Source of the DNA: Paraspadella gotoi
Taxonomy: Eukaryota; Chaetognatha
Assembly (NCBI GenBank): GCA_051294375.1
Contig: CM119270.1
Span: forward strand, 1,526,753 to 1,590,752
DNA: 64,000 nucleotides
Direction of reading: 5' to 3'
Under the pieces are notes generated by a model. That model had not been told where the DNA came from, made no database searches, and worked only from the letters and a program-made list of their open reading frames with translations. Below are positions 37,030 through 48,834 of the stretch, piece by piece (position 1 is the first letter of the stretch; every line of letters starts with the position of its first letter). Both the position numbers and the translations under genes were made by a program.

Positions 37030-37133
37030 AGACGCGACGTCGGCCAAACCGTTTAACATTGTCGGTTAGAAAGTTAACTACTTCGCGTGAGGGACTTCGG
37101 GTTTTTGTCGGTTTCTGTCGGTTCGACCGCGTT

Positions 37134-37176
<43 letters not shown>

Positions 37177-37180
37177 TCTC

Positions 37181-37229
<49 letters not shown>

Positions 37230-37311
37230 ACGTTTTCGTGACGAGGCCGCTCTCGCTCTCTGTGTGTGGAAAGACGAAAAAAAAAAATCAATATCGTTCT
37301 CCGCCTCCGAC

Positions 37312-37396
<85 letters not shown>

Positions 37397-37667
37397 CTCC
37401 GTCGACCGTTCGCTTGTTTTTCTCTTTATCGCTTTTTTCTTTCTCATTTTATCGAATTCTTTATTATTGTTTATTGTTTAATATTGTTTTATTTATATTA
37501 TTTACTTCGCGAAGCATAAGCCAACGTTCAAATTCTCAGACTTTAACTTTAAACTTTTTTGTTTTAGTTACAACTTTATTTTTGTTGTTTAAAAACAACG
37601 GTAAAATTGAAAAAAAAAATAAATCACTTAATAATTTTTCGGCTCTGATGAGAGCCTTCTTCAGCGC

Positions 37668-37765
<98 letters not shown>

Positions 37766-37800
37766 AAATTTGTTGCATTAAAAGTGAAAACACCCTGTCA
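37030..37800. repeat. R3 unit, copy 1
   Basis: Begins GACGTCGGCCAAACCGTTTA, contains (CT)n at 37134-37228 and 37313-37395, TTACTTCGCGAAGCATAAGC, and ends with (GA)n (37663-37760) before TTTGTTGCATTAAAAGTGAA. The same layout recurs at 40995-41720 and 47030-47750. Facing CT and GA tracts make it a potential foldback. Confidence 0.85.
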
Positions 37801-38058
37801 TTTGTTTTATAATTCCATTTTTTAAAAAATCAAAATTTATTTAAATCTTTATCATCAGCATTTTTTAAAATTCTTGTTATATATTTTTTTTATTTTTTCC
37901 TGGAATGTTTCTTTACTTTTTCATTTACATCATCATTATCATCATAGTTTTTTAAAATCATCATCATCATCGTCATAATCATCATCATCATCATCACCGT
38001 CTCCCAAAACGATGCAATCATTTTTCTTTTTCCTCCGCCTTTTTTCTCTCTCGTTTCT
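37801..38058. repeat. X segment with (ATC)n, copy 1
   Basis: Nearly identical to 47755-48010, including the ATCATC array and TTTTTTCTCTCTCGTTTCTC. It follows R3 copies 1 and 3 but not copy 2. Confidence 0.85.
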
Positions 38059-38064
38059 CTCGAA

Positions 38065-40990
38065 TTTTAAGTTTATTCGTTAACTAAGGAGCACTCAATA
38101 AATATCCACAACTATTTTGATTGTTATGGCGGCTTAAAATTCACAAACCGCTCATCAGACTGCCGTTGGCTGCAGGATGGTTCGAACCTCAAAGGTCGCG
38201 GGGTCTAGCCCGAAGTGGTCGCCTAGCATTAAAGGGACAAACCGCCTGTAACACGTTGTTACAGCTGATCGAGCTCAGGGCTGCTTTTATTGAACGGTTC
38301 TGACACTAACTCATAACAATATTACTGTTTTTCAGTGTCACAAAACTGAAAAGTAATTATATTATAATTTGAATTTAACTGTCGGGTTTTCTGTTTATCA
38401 TAGTCTCAAGCAAAGAATTTGAGCGAAAAAGATTGATAAACAAATTGCTACTAAAAAAGATTGATACTAAAAAATATTGATAAACAAATTTGCTTCTACT
38501 CGAAAAACAATGATTTGAAGGATTTTAAAAAAGGAATTTGAAACAAAAAACAAGGTTGATGTAAAATATTGAAAAACAATTTTGTTTTCAAATAATTAAA
38601 ATCAGCAAAACAAAATTTATATACTATTATTTATTTTTGTTATGGCTCTTAGACTAAATGTGTTTTTCTCCCAACGTCTTGATCAAAAATGATACGTAAA
38701 AATATGCTAGCAGCAACTCTGAAGTTGTCATTTAATATATGAGTAGTTTATTTCCTATCAAAATTTTACCCATCAACACAATAATTAGTCTACTTTCCCA
38801 AACAGAAATTAACAAAATATGAGATATTTAAATTATGTACATTTGTTTCCGTTGACAATAATCTCTTTATAAATAGTTCATGACTGATTTAAAAATCGTG
38901 TAAATGTCAGCGTAACCAAAAAATTCTCTCAATATAATCATTGCTACTTACATTGTGGCATTAAATCTTTATGTATATATGTTAGGAATGTTCATGTTCA
39001 TTTTCTGTTTAAAATATTTGTGTTTATATTCTTGGATCTATTATTATTATTATATTATTGTTAATATCTTCATTCATACAAGATATTTAAAAATATAAAA
39101 AACCAAAGAACAATTAATTATTAGGCTTTTTCTAGAACGCCCATTTTGTCTTAAATTCGGAGGTTAGGATTAAAGATGAATTATGAATTAATATAATATA
39201 TTAATATTGTCATTTAGGTTTAAGAATTTGGTAAGGACAAGGATTTAGGGTTGAGGTTAAGAATGGTTAGGATTATGATTAAGGTGTTATTACAAGTTAC
39301 CAATAAATATCAATCAATGTCAATGATGAACAGACGTGATGAAAAGGTTTAAATAAAAATATTTTTTATGATTTTGTAATAGAATTTATATGTAATTATG
39401 GTAAACAATTTAATTGTTTTAAAGATTTAAAAATCAGGGCAAAAGTGCCAAAATATAAGATGGGATTTTGTAAACTAATTCCTTTTTCTGACCAAAAGTA
39501 GGGGCATAAATGACAGAACACTAGATTACTATTATTTATTTTTTTAGAATAAAAGGAGTGCCAAATTTTGGTAAATTAATTTTTTTACTTAGAACCGAAA
39601 AGTTGCGGAAAAATTGACGAAACACGAGGTATAATTTTGTTTTTTTCTTAGAATCAAAAAAATTACTAAGCGCAGAAAAAATTAGATGAGATTTCGGTAA
39701 ATTCTTTTTTTTTAGAATTAAAACGGAAAGGTTAAAATTAGTTCGAAAAGTTCCTTCTTCTCTGATCGTGATATTTTGGTTTCTAGTGTAAAATTAAAAG
39801 GAACGATAAAAACTTAATTTTTTGTTCTCACGATTTGATACTTTAAAAACAATGATAATAGTAAGATTAAAAAAAAAGTCGATGTTTTAACATTGTAAAG
39901 ATTATATATAATATATATATACTTACTTTAAGCAGATCTGAATAAAAGATCGCTTGGGATATTATATTAAGAGTTGTATAAATACTGTTTGTGTTATTCA
40001 AATTTTATACTTCTTCTTCAGTCGGCAAACACGCGGATAAATGTTTCTCTCTTGACAGATTTATTATTGAGTAGATTAAACAGAAAAAGGAAGTAAAATA
40101 TTTTGAGTTCAATACAGCAGTGTATACTAAAAACAACGAAGAAGTTTAGTAATATCAGATTTTGCAAGTTCAGTTTTTACGAAATATTGAAATTGCTAAG
40201 TCGTTATCATGTATCACTATGCGAAATTAATAATTAGACTGGTAGGATTGAAGATAGTACATAGGATGACGAATATAACGTTAGAATGTCACTTGGACTT
40301 TTATCACAATAGATCGTAAGGACCTGTAAGAATTTAAGATGAACCATGGTGTTATACAATGTCGACGCCTGCCCAGTTAGATTACATTTCCTTTTATTCA
40401 TCCCGTCTCGTCAGGCTACACCGGCGAGGCCAATTGCCTCCCCGAGTGCATTTCTTCTACTTATTTTCGTGGCAAGAGGGATGTGCTTACGCGAGGCTGT
40501 ATATTGAATTCTGATGCCCCCGTCTGATCATGGTTGACTACAGGAGATGGAATGCGGGAAGCGTTGGAATACTTATCAGCCGAACGAAGCCCAAGAATAT
40601 AAATCAATGTATGATTACTTTTTTGTTATGTCAGAAGTCTGTGGTTACAACAATGAGAGAAAATGTCGCTTGTAGGATGTTCATGCACTGATAAATACTG
40701 GTGGTTTCCTGTGTAAAATTTAACCGAGTCAGAATTTTGTTTTCAAATTAAATCTCATATTATAAAAAAAGAAAAGATAAAATATAAAAAGAAAAGAAAT
40801 CAATTGAGCAAGATTTTATATTTATCATGCGAATAAATTAAACACATAGTTAATTCATTTAACGTTTTTCTAGACCGGAAGCGCCTCTGCATGATACTCG
40901 GCTACAGTAAATCAATTCGCTAAAAATATTTTCATGTACATAAATCTACTTCATGTATAGCAAATAGACCTCTAATCCACAGAACAGCAA
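38065..40990. repeat. Y segment, copy 1
   Basis: 2.9 kb matching 44067-47025, mostly with single-base homopolymer indels. It contains hairpin CTGTAAC-ACGTT-GTTACAG at 38246-38264, a TTAGG-rich stretch near 39160-39290 and, at its end, a degraded lectin-like exon. Confidence 0.85.
40250..40725 (+). pseudogene. broken or paralogous lectin-like exon
   Basis: Counterpart of 46337-46773. Nucleotide similarity is clear at both ends (AATGTCGACGCC…, GGAGATGGAATGCGGGAAG…, CACTGATAAATACTGG), but about 100 bases in the middle differ more than the rest. No frame is open throughout. WNTYQPNEAQEY can be read across one frame shift here, which helps interpret the other copy. Confidence 0.5.
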
Positions 40991-40994
40991 CTAC

Positions 40995-41091
40995 CTCGCG
41001 ACGTCGGCCAAAGCGTTTAACATTGTCGGGTTAGAAAGTTAACTACTTCGCGTGAGGGATCGGGTTTTTGTCGTTTCTGTCGGTTCCAGCG

Positions 41092-41137
<46 letters not shown>

Positions 41138-41571
41138 ACTCTACACGTTTCCGTACGAGAGGCCGCTCTCGCTCTCTGTGTGTGGAAAGACGAAAAAAAA
41201 AAATCAATATCGTTCTCCGCTCCGACGTCTCTCTCTCCTCTCTCTCCTCTCTCTCTCTTTCTCTCTCTCTCTCTCTTCTCCGTCGACCGTTCGCTCTTTT
41301 TCTCTTTATCGCTTTTTTCTTTCTCATTTATCGAATTCTTTTATTATTGTTTATGTTTAATATTGTTTATTATATTATTTACTTCGCGAGGCATAAGCAA
41401 CGTTAAAATTCTCAGACTTCATCTTTAAACTTTTTGTTTTAGTTACAACTTTTTTTTGTTGTTTTAAAACAACGGTAAATGAAACAAAATAAGATATGTT
41501 TCGTTATGATGAAGGCTTCTTCAGCGCGAAAAATTGTTTTGTGAAAATAGTTTTTCACAGAAGTTTGAACT

Positions 41572-41668
<97 letters not shown>

Positions 41669-41720
41669 TTTTAAAATTTGTTGCATTAAAAGTGAAAAGC
41701 CTGTCATTTTGTTTATAAAT
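40995..41720. repeat. R3 unit, copy 2
   Basis: As copy 1, but with an extra 45-bp piece before the GA tract containing the small hairpin TGTGAAAA-TAG-TTTTTCACA, also present in copy 3. Confidence 0.85.
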
Positions 41721-41799
41721 GGAAATTTTACTACGCCTTACTGTGCATTGTCCCCGAATTCAAATCATTTAACATTTTTATATTCTATATTTTACCCAG

Positions 41800-42203
41800 G
41801 TTTACTACGTCCATCCCGGCGGCAATTGTGGCGGTAGCATATCGACAATAGGCATGTGCTAACATCGGCGTCCTGGCATCCCGGATGAGGAGACAAAGGA
41901 AATGTTTATGTGGTATCATCTGTCGAATGTATAGAAGAGGATGAATGCACAAGACAAACTGTCGCTGTAGAAAGTACAATCGTGCACCCTAGTTTTGACA
42001 ACGAAACAAGAAAAACGAGGGTCGCAATATTAAAGCTGAATTCTTCGCTAAGATTCAACAATTATGTGAATCCGATTTGCCTGCCGACCGACGAAGCAGA
42101 AACTTATATAGATGCCACTGCTTATGTTTCGGGATTTGGTGAGACATCTGTTGGAGATATATTGGAGTTACGATACGCGGAAATGAGCGTCATTTCGGAT
42201 GAG
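41800..42203 (+). CDS. trypsin-fold serine protease homologue, exon 1 visible
   Basis: Acceptor TTTACCCAG| then VYYVHPGGNCGGSI, the conserved CGGS strand of S1 proteases. After a one-base frame shift HVLTSASW aligns with 'VLTAAHC': the His57 position is Ser. One in-frame TGA follows near 41885. From 41908 the frame is open: VVSSVECIEEDECT, TIVHPSFDNE, TRVAILKLNSSLRFN, NPICLP and AYVSGFGET. The Asp102 position ('DIALLKL') is Arg (TRVAILKL). Donor GAG|GTAAAA. The fold is clear but catalysis is very unlikely. The frame shift and stop may be sequencing errors, since neighbouring copies are noisy. Confidence 0.75.
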
Positions 42204-42240
42204 GTAAAAATATGTGTAACAAAAACGATTATTATGTCAT

Positions 42241-42297
42241 GAGTGTGTAGATGGCGTCGGATGAACTCACTATCTAATCTTGGGTTCAAACCCACTC
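42241..42297 (+). repeat. tRNA-like sequence inside the protease intron
   Basis: GAGTG at the start pairs with CACTC at the end; TAGATGGCGTCGG is A-box-like and GGGTTCAAACCC is a good T-arm/B-box. At 57 nt it is too short for a functional tRNA; a SINE head or tRNA relic is more likely. Confidence 0.35.
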
Positions 42298-42312
42298 GTG
42301 TTTTGATTGCAG

Positions 42313-42663
42313 GTTTGCAGAATTGGAAATGAAAGAAACATTCTTTGTGCTGGAACGTTTTCATTTATAGGCTTATATTTTGGAGGAGAAGCAGGAGGGC
42401 CTTTGGTTGTGCAAGACCGTGAAACAAATATTTCTACATTGGTCGGAGTCGTCAGATTGGAAGGAAAAAGTCTACAGGGATACCCAATCAGTTTCTATTC
42501 CAGAGTAACATCGTTTGAAAGTTGGATCAAGAATATTTTGAATAAAACCTTCCGAGAACAAACAAACAAACAACCTTCCGAGAACAAAGCAACTAGTAAA
42601 GAAGCGTTAAACACTGCTATTATGATAATGTTAATAGCAATAAATATTATCACACTTTGCTAA
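42313..42663 (+). CDS. trypsin-fold serine protease homologue, last exon
   Basis: Joined in phase across a 109-nt intron (acceptor ATTGCAG|). VCRIGNERNILCAG matches 'C…NMLCAG'; then YFGGEAGGPLVV stands where active enzymes have 'CxGDSGGPLV'. Asp194 is Glu, the nucleophile Ser195 is Ala and the preceding Cys is Phe. Then STLVGVV, SFYSRVTSFESWI (the usual 'Y.RV..y..WI' end). After the domain comes a Lys/Asn/Thr-rich linker and a hydrophobic tail AIMIMLIAINIITLC at the stop, typical of a GPI-attachment signal. It is therefore a non-catalytic, possibly membrane-anchored homologue like arthropod SPHs. Confidence 0.8.
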   Translation, partial: VCRIGNERNILCAGTFSFIGLYFGGEAGGPLVVQDRETNISTLVGVVRLEGKSLQGYPISFYSRVTSFESWIKNILNKTFREQTNKQPSENKATSKEALNTAIMIMLIAINIITLC

Positions 42664-44066
42664 ATATTCCAGACAATAACAACGAAAATTTTTTTTTGTA
42701 AACATTCACACTACAGCGCTTTTTTGTTTTATCCACAAAAAAATTTGTATATTACTTACTATATATTTAATAGATATTAGGTCTAAACAAAATCAAACTC
42801 ACTGTGTGATAATATATTTTTTAACGCCTAGGGTTAACCTAAGGGGTGAACTTAGACAAAAATGTTTTTCTTAAATAGGTAATAGACAATTTTTTGGTTT
42901 ACAGAGTAAATTAACTGAATAAAATTTCTAATTGAGGAAAGTGGCTTTAAAACAAATATATAACTGACAAACTTATGATCCAACTTGCTAAGATTAAAAA
43001 AAGAAATATTATCTTTAATAATTTTATACCAAATGATATTAAATTAAATATAGAATTTAAAAAAATAATAAAATAGGATATTTTCTGGGACTAATTTTTA
43101 AAGAAAATTTTTAACAAATTTAAAACTTGACTTAACATTGACATTCGATCAGTTTTAGCCCGAATATTTTTTAGAATATTTTTAATGAAAGATGAACTAA
43201 TCTTGTTAAAAAAAAATAGTAGCTAAAAATATTTATTCAGCTTTGACATTCATAAAAGATTCAAAAAATTTCCTTGTTTTTTCTCATTTTTTTCTTTCAT
43301 TTTCTTATCATTTTCATAACATCTGTGATCGAGGGTTTAATCTTGTCAAATCTTGTCAGAATATGTAGATTGCAAATATCTTTAAATGTATGCATTCTCA
43401 TCATTATTATTACCAATTTCTCTATTGTCTGTTAATTTTTCATTTATCAATAAGTTAATTTACATTTCACTTGATGATTTTATTGTTTCTGGGTCTGGTA
43501 ATAGTTTACACGCTTTGCTACTGCTGATAATCATATTTTATGCTCTCTGGAAAAAGTATTTTTGGGTTTAAAATACAGTAATAACAAATTGTAAATAGAT
43601 AATTGATAATGAAATTAAAATAATAAAAGAAAATATGTTGTTTTATTTATCTTGAAATAAAAATAGAAGGAAAATATCTTGATTCAAAAATTGCCTATCC
43701 TAATTAAAAAAAAAAATTTACCTTGGCAATTTGAGTAATACATTGCTCAGTTTATCAGGCAAAATATTACCTCAGCTCACGGTCACGTTGCCAAGATAAA
43801 GGGGTGACGGGGAAGTAAAGGGTAAATGGGTAAATGGGTGAATGGGTGAGTTTGGGACGTCGCTGAGATTTGTTACATTTATTTTTATGTATGTAGATAC
43901 TGATACTTTGAATGACTTGAGCAACATGATTAAAAGGTCCGGATGATATTGAAGTACATCACTACAATATACCATGTACATTAAAAGAAGAAAGGTAAAA
44001 CCTTTTTATGGCATAATATATCCTTTTTGGTAATACTTCGGTGATAAATAAAATATTTAAATAAGA
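42664..44066. other. non-coding AT-rich
   Basis: 3' flank of the protease homologue. No AATAAA was singled out; the 61-codon frame at 43386-43571 is hydrophobic by AT composition. Nothing else supported. Confidence 0.5.
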
Positions 44067-47025
44067 ATTTTAAGTTAATTCGTTAACTAAGGGCCACTCA
44101 ATAAATATCCACAACGTATTTTGCATGTTATGGCGGACTTAAAATTCACCAACCGCTCATCAGCTGCCCCTTGGCTGCAGGAGGCAACCCAAAGGTCCGG
44201 GGTTAGACCGGTGGTCGCCTAGCAGTTAAGAGGGACAAACCGCCTGTAACACGTTGTTACAGCCTGATCCGAAGCTCAGGGGCTGCTTTTATTGAACGGT
44301 TCTGACACTAACTCATAACAATAATTACTGTCTTTTCAGTGTCACAAAAACTGAAAAAGTAATTATATTTATAATTTGAATTTAACTGTCGGGTTTCTGT
44401 TTATCATAGTCTCAAGCAAAGAATTTGAGCGAAAAAGATTGATAAACAAATTTGCTACTAAAAAAAGATTGATACTAAAAAATATTGATAAACAAATTTG
44501 CTTCTACTCGAAAAACAATGATTGAAGGATTTAAAAAAAGGAATTTGAAACAAAAAACAAGGTTGATGTAAAATATTGAAAAACAAATTTTGTTTTCAAA
44601 TAATTAAAATCAGCAAAACAAAATTTATATACGTATTATTTATTTTTGTTATGGCTCTTAGACTAAATGTGTTTTCTCCCAACGTCTTGATCAAAAATGA
44701 TACGTAAAAATATGCTAGCAGCAACTCTGAAGGTTGTCATTTAATATATGAGTAGTTTATTTCCTATCAAAAATTTTACCCATCAACACAATTAAATTAA
44801 GTCTAACCTTTCCCAAACAGAAAATTAAAGCAAAGAATATGAGAATATTTCAAAGTTATTGTACATTGTTTTCCGTTGACAATAATCTCTTTATAAATAG
44901 TTCATGACTGATTTAAAAAATCGTGTAAATGTCAGCGTAACCAAAAAATTCTCTCAATATAATCATTGCTACTGTACATTGTGGCATATAAATCTTTATG
45001 TATATATGTTAGGAATGTTCATGTTCATTTTCTGTTTAAAATATTTTGTAGTTTGATATTCTTGAATCCTATTATTATTATTATATTTGTTAATATCTTC
45101 ATTCATAACAGATATTTAAACAAATATAAAAAACCCAAAGAACAATTAATTATTAGGCCTTTTTTCCTAGAACGCCCCATTTTGTCTTAAATTCGGAGGT
45201 TAGGATTAAAGATGATATTATGAATTAATATTAATATAATTAATATTAGTCATTAGGGTTAAGAATTTGGGTAAGGAACAAGGATTTAGGGTTGAGGTTT
45301 AAGAATAGGTTAGGGATTATGGATTAAGGTGTTATTACCAAAGTTACCAATCAAAATGGCAATCAATGTCAATGATGAACAGACGTGATGAAAAGGTTTA
45401 AATAAAAATATTTTTTTATGATTTTGTAATAGAATTTATATGTAATTATGGTAAACAATTTAATTGTTTTAAAGATTTAAAAATCAGGGGCCAAAAGTGC
45501 CAAAATATAAGATGGGATTTTGGTAAACTAATTCCTTTTTCTGACCAAAAAGTAGGGGCAATAAATGACAGAAACACTAGATACTATTATTTTATTTTTT
45601 TAGAATAAAAAAGGAGTGCCAAATTTTGGTAAATTAATTTCTTTTACTTAGAACCGAAAAGTTGCGGAAAAAATTGACAGAAACACGAGGTATAATTTTG
45701 TTGTTTTTCTTAGAATCAAAAAAAATTACTAAGCGCAGAAAAAATTAGATGAGATTTCGGTAAATTCCTTTTTCTTAGAATTAAAACGGAAAGGTTAAAA
45801 TTAGGTCGAACAAGTTCCTTCTTCTCTGATCGTGATATTTTGGTTTCTAGTGTAAAAAATTAAAAGGAACCGATAAAAAACTTAATTTTTTGATCTCACG
45901 ATTTTGATTACTTTAAAAACAATGATAATACGTAAGATTAAAAAAAAAGTCGATGTTTTAACATTGTAAAGATTATATATAATTATATATACTTACTTTA
46001 AGCAGATCTGATAAAAGATCGGCTTGGGATATTATGATATATAGAGTTGTATAAATACTGTTTGTTGGTTGATTCAAATTTTATACTTCCTTCTTCAGTC
46101 GGCAAACCACGCGCGATAAATGTTTCTCTCTTGACAGATTTATTATTGAGTAGATTAAACCAGAAAAAGGAAGTAAAAATATTTTGAGTTTCAATACAGC
46201 AGTGTATACTAAAAACAACGAAGAAGTTCTAGTAATATCAGATTTTGCAAGGTTCAGTTTTTACGAAATATTGAAAGTGCTAAGTCGTTATCAATGGTAT
46301 CACTATGCGAAATTATAAATTGAGACTGCGTTAGGATTGACAGATAGTACAAGGAGTGACGAAATAATAACGTTAGAATGTCCACTTGGACTTTATCACA
46401 ATAATTTACAGACCTGTAAGAATTTAATGATGAACCTGGTTTATCACAATGTCGACCCTGCCCAGTTAATACATTTCCTTTATTCATCCCGTCCGTCAGG
46501 CTACACGGCGGCCAATTGGCCTCCGGAAGGCTATCTTCTCTATACGGGCAAAGGAGGGATGGCTCGCGGGCGAATGGAACGACGTGGCCGGTCGTTATTT
46601 GCCAGGAGATGGAATGCGGGAAGCCGTGGAATACTTATCAGCCAAGAAGCCCAAGATATAAATTCAATTATGATTACTTTGTTATGTCAGAAGTCATGTG
46701 GTTAAACAATGAAGAAAATTCGCTGTGGGATGTTCCATGCACTGATAAATACTGGTTTCTGTGTAAATTTTAACCAATCAGAATTTTTGTTTTCAAATTA
46801 AATCTCATATTTAAAAAAAAAAGAATAAAATATAAAAAGGAAAAGAAAATCATTGAGCAAGATTTTATATTTTATTCATGAATAAATTAAACACGATATT
46901 AATTATTTAACGTTTTCTCAGTAACGGAAGCGCCGTCTGCATGATATCGTAATAAATCAATCGCTAAAAATATTTTATTACCATAAACACTGTATACAAA
47001 TAGACCTCTAATCCACAGAGCAGCA
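44067..47025. repeat. Y segment, copy 2
   Basis: Counterpart of 38065-40990; contains the better lectin-like exon (46337-46773). The hairpin CTGTAAC/GTTACAG is kept near 44247. Confidence 0.85.
46337..46773 (+). CDS. secreted C-type-lectin-like fragment, frame-shifted
   Basis: Two overlapping frames carry protein-like sequence. The first has DEIITLECPLG, HNNLQTC, YSSRPSGYT and WPPEGYLLYTG; then a short piece in the third frame WLAGEWNDVAGRYL; then CQEMECGKPWNTYQP, YDYFVMSEVMWLNNEEN and LWDVPCTDKYWFLCKF up to TAA. 'WDVPC…YWFLC' is the classic C-terminal signature of C-type lectin-like domains. Reading the whole needs two one-base shifts, probably sequencing errors. Calcium-binding EPN/QPD is not certain (YQPN in copy 1). 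Upstream exons and signal peptide were not found. Sushi-like alternation of Cys is an alternative for part of it. Confidence 0.5.
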
Positions 47026-47029
47026 ACTA

Positions 47030-47122
47030 TCGCGACGTCGCCAAAGCGTTTAACATTGTCGGTTAGAAGTTAATACTTCGCTGAGGGATCGGGTTTTTGT
47101 CGGTTTCTGTCGGTTCCACCGC

Positions 47123-47173
<51 letters not shown>

Positions 47174-47607
47174 ACTCTACACGTTTCGTGACGAGGGCCG
47201 CTCTCGCTCTCTGTGTGGGAAAGACGAAAAAAAAAAATCAATATCGTTCTCCGCCTCCGACGTCTCTCTCTCCCTCTCCCTCTCTCTCTCTTCTCTCTCT
47301 CTCTTCTTTCTCCGTCGACGTTCGCTTTTTTCTCTTATCGCTTTTTCTTTCTCATTTTATCGAATTCTTTTATTATTGTTTATGTTAATATTGTTTATTT
47401 ATATTATTTACTTCGCGAGGCATAAGCCAACGTTAAAATTCTCAGACTTCATCTTTAAACTTTTTGTTTTAGTTACAACTTTTTTGTTGTTTTAAAACAA
47501 CGGTAAAATTGAAAACAAAATAACGGATATGTTTCGGTTATGATGAGAGGCTTCTTCAGCGCGAAAAATATTGTTTTGTGAAAATAGTTTTTCACAGAAT
47601 TTGAACT

Positions 47608-47665
<58 letters not shown>

Positions 47666-47750
47666 GAGAGAGAGGAGAGAGAGAGAGAGAGAGAGAGTGT
47701 TTTAAATTTGTTGCATTAAAAGTGAAAACCTGTCATTTTGTTTATAAATG
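47030..47750. repeat. R3 unit, copy 3
   Basis: Same layout as copies 1 and 2; followed by X segment copy 2. Confidence 0.85.
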
Positions 47751-47754
47751 AAAA

Positions 47755-48010
47755 AAAGATATTCCATTTTTTAAAAAAATCAAAATTTATTTAAATCTTA
47801 TATCATCAGCATTTTTAAATTCTTGTTATATATTTTTTTATTTTTTCCTGGAATGTTTCTTTACTTTTTCATTTACATCATCATTATCATCATAGTTTTT
47901 TAAAATCATCATCATCATCGTCATAATCATCATCATCATCATCACCGTCTCCCAAACGATGCAATCATTTTCTTTTTCCTCCGCCTTTTTTCTCTCTCGT
48001 TTCTCTCATT
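47755..48010. repeat. X segment, copy 2
   Basis: Near-identical to 37801-38058; followed by (CT)n at 48030-48090. Confidence 0.85.
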
Positions 48011-48029
48011 AATCAATAACTTAGCAGCC

Positions 48030-48090
<61 letters not shown>

Positions 48091-48093
<3 letters not shown>

Positions 48094-48834
48094 TCTCTTC
48101 ATAAAACTAGCAGCCATTTTCTTTTCCTTCTTTCGTCGTCTTTCTTCCTTTTTTTTTCAATTTTTACTTTTCTTTCTTTACTCATTTTCTAGTAGCCTAA
48201 TCCTATCTTTTCTTTATTTATTTCCATCTTTTTTTATTTATAACCTGAAAGATACACAAGGGTTACGCATCCTGAGGTATTTTTACAAATCTTTAAGATG
48301 TATTAATTTTTATTCATGCAAGATAAATTTAATCACGAGATATTATGCTTACATTTTGTAAATTCATTTCAATTTAATTCGATTTCCGTTCGTCGACGCC
48401 AATTTTTAAAATCGTCGACGTCGCGGCACCTGTCGCCACCTGCTTCCCTTTTTCGCCTCTGCACCCGAAAGACGCAACCTCCCACGCAGATGCAATCTCC
48501 GTCCTCGTCTTCGCTGCCGCAACTTCCGCTGCCGCAACCTCCGCCGCCGCAACCAATGTCGACGTCGCTGCATTCCGCGCTGCTGCTGCTCCTGCTGTAA
48601 ACGACTCTCCCGGCGCAGCTGTTGTTATTGTTAGCGTTGACGTTGCGGATCTCGTCTTTGTTTACGTTTTTGTTTTGTTCTTTGTTTTTGTTGTTTTCTT
48701 TGTTTTTGTTTCTGCTTCGACTTCGACTGAATCTGCGGAAATTCAAGGTTCGACCGCTGGAGAGAAGGAGGTGGAAGTGGGGGGAGTGAATGGGGGGAAA
48801 GTGGAAGGAGTTAAGTAATAAAATTAGAACAACT
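48091..48834. other. unassigned; GC-richer, Cys-coding stretch
   Basis: 48365-48600 is richer in GC and CG than its surroundings, with an open minus frame rich in Cys, Gly and acidic residues ending in TAA near 48371. Neither splice sites nor a family could be recognised, so no CDS is called. Confidence 0.3.

Noticed and set aside
37087-37812. 241-codon plus frame, the longest uninterrupted frame near the R3 unit
   Set aside because: Ser/Leu and Arg/Glu runs from CT and GA microsatellites; frame not kept in R3 copies 2 and 3.
48365-48600. Cys/Gly/acidic minus frame ending in TAA
   Set aside because: GC content is suggestive but no acceptor or family could be identified; the strand is also ambiguous.
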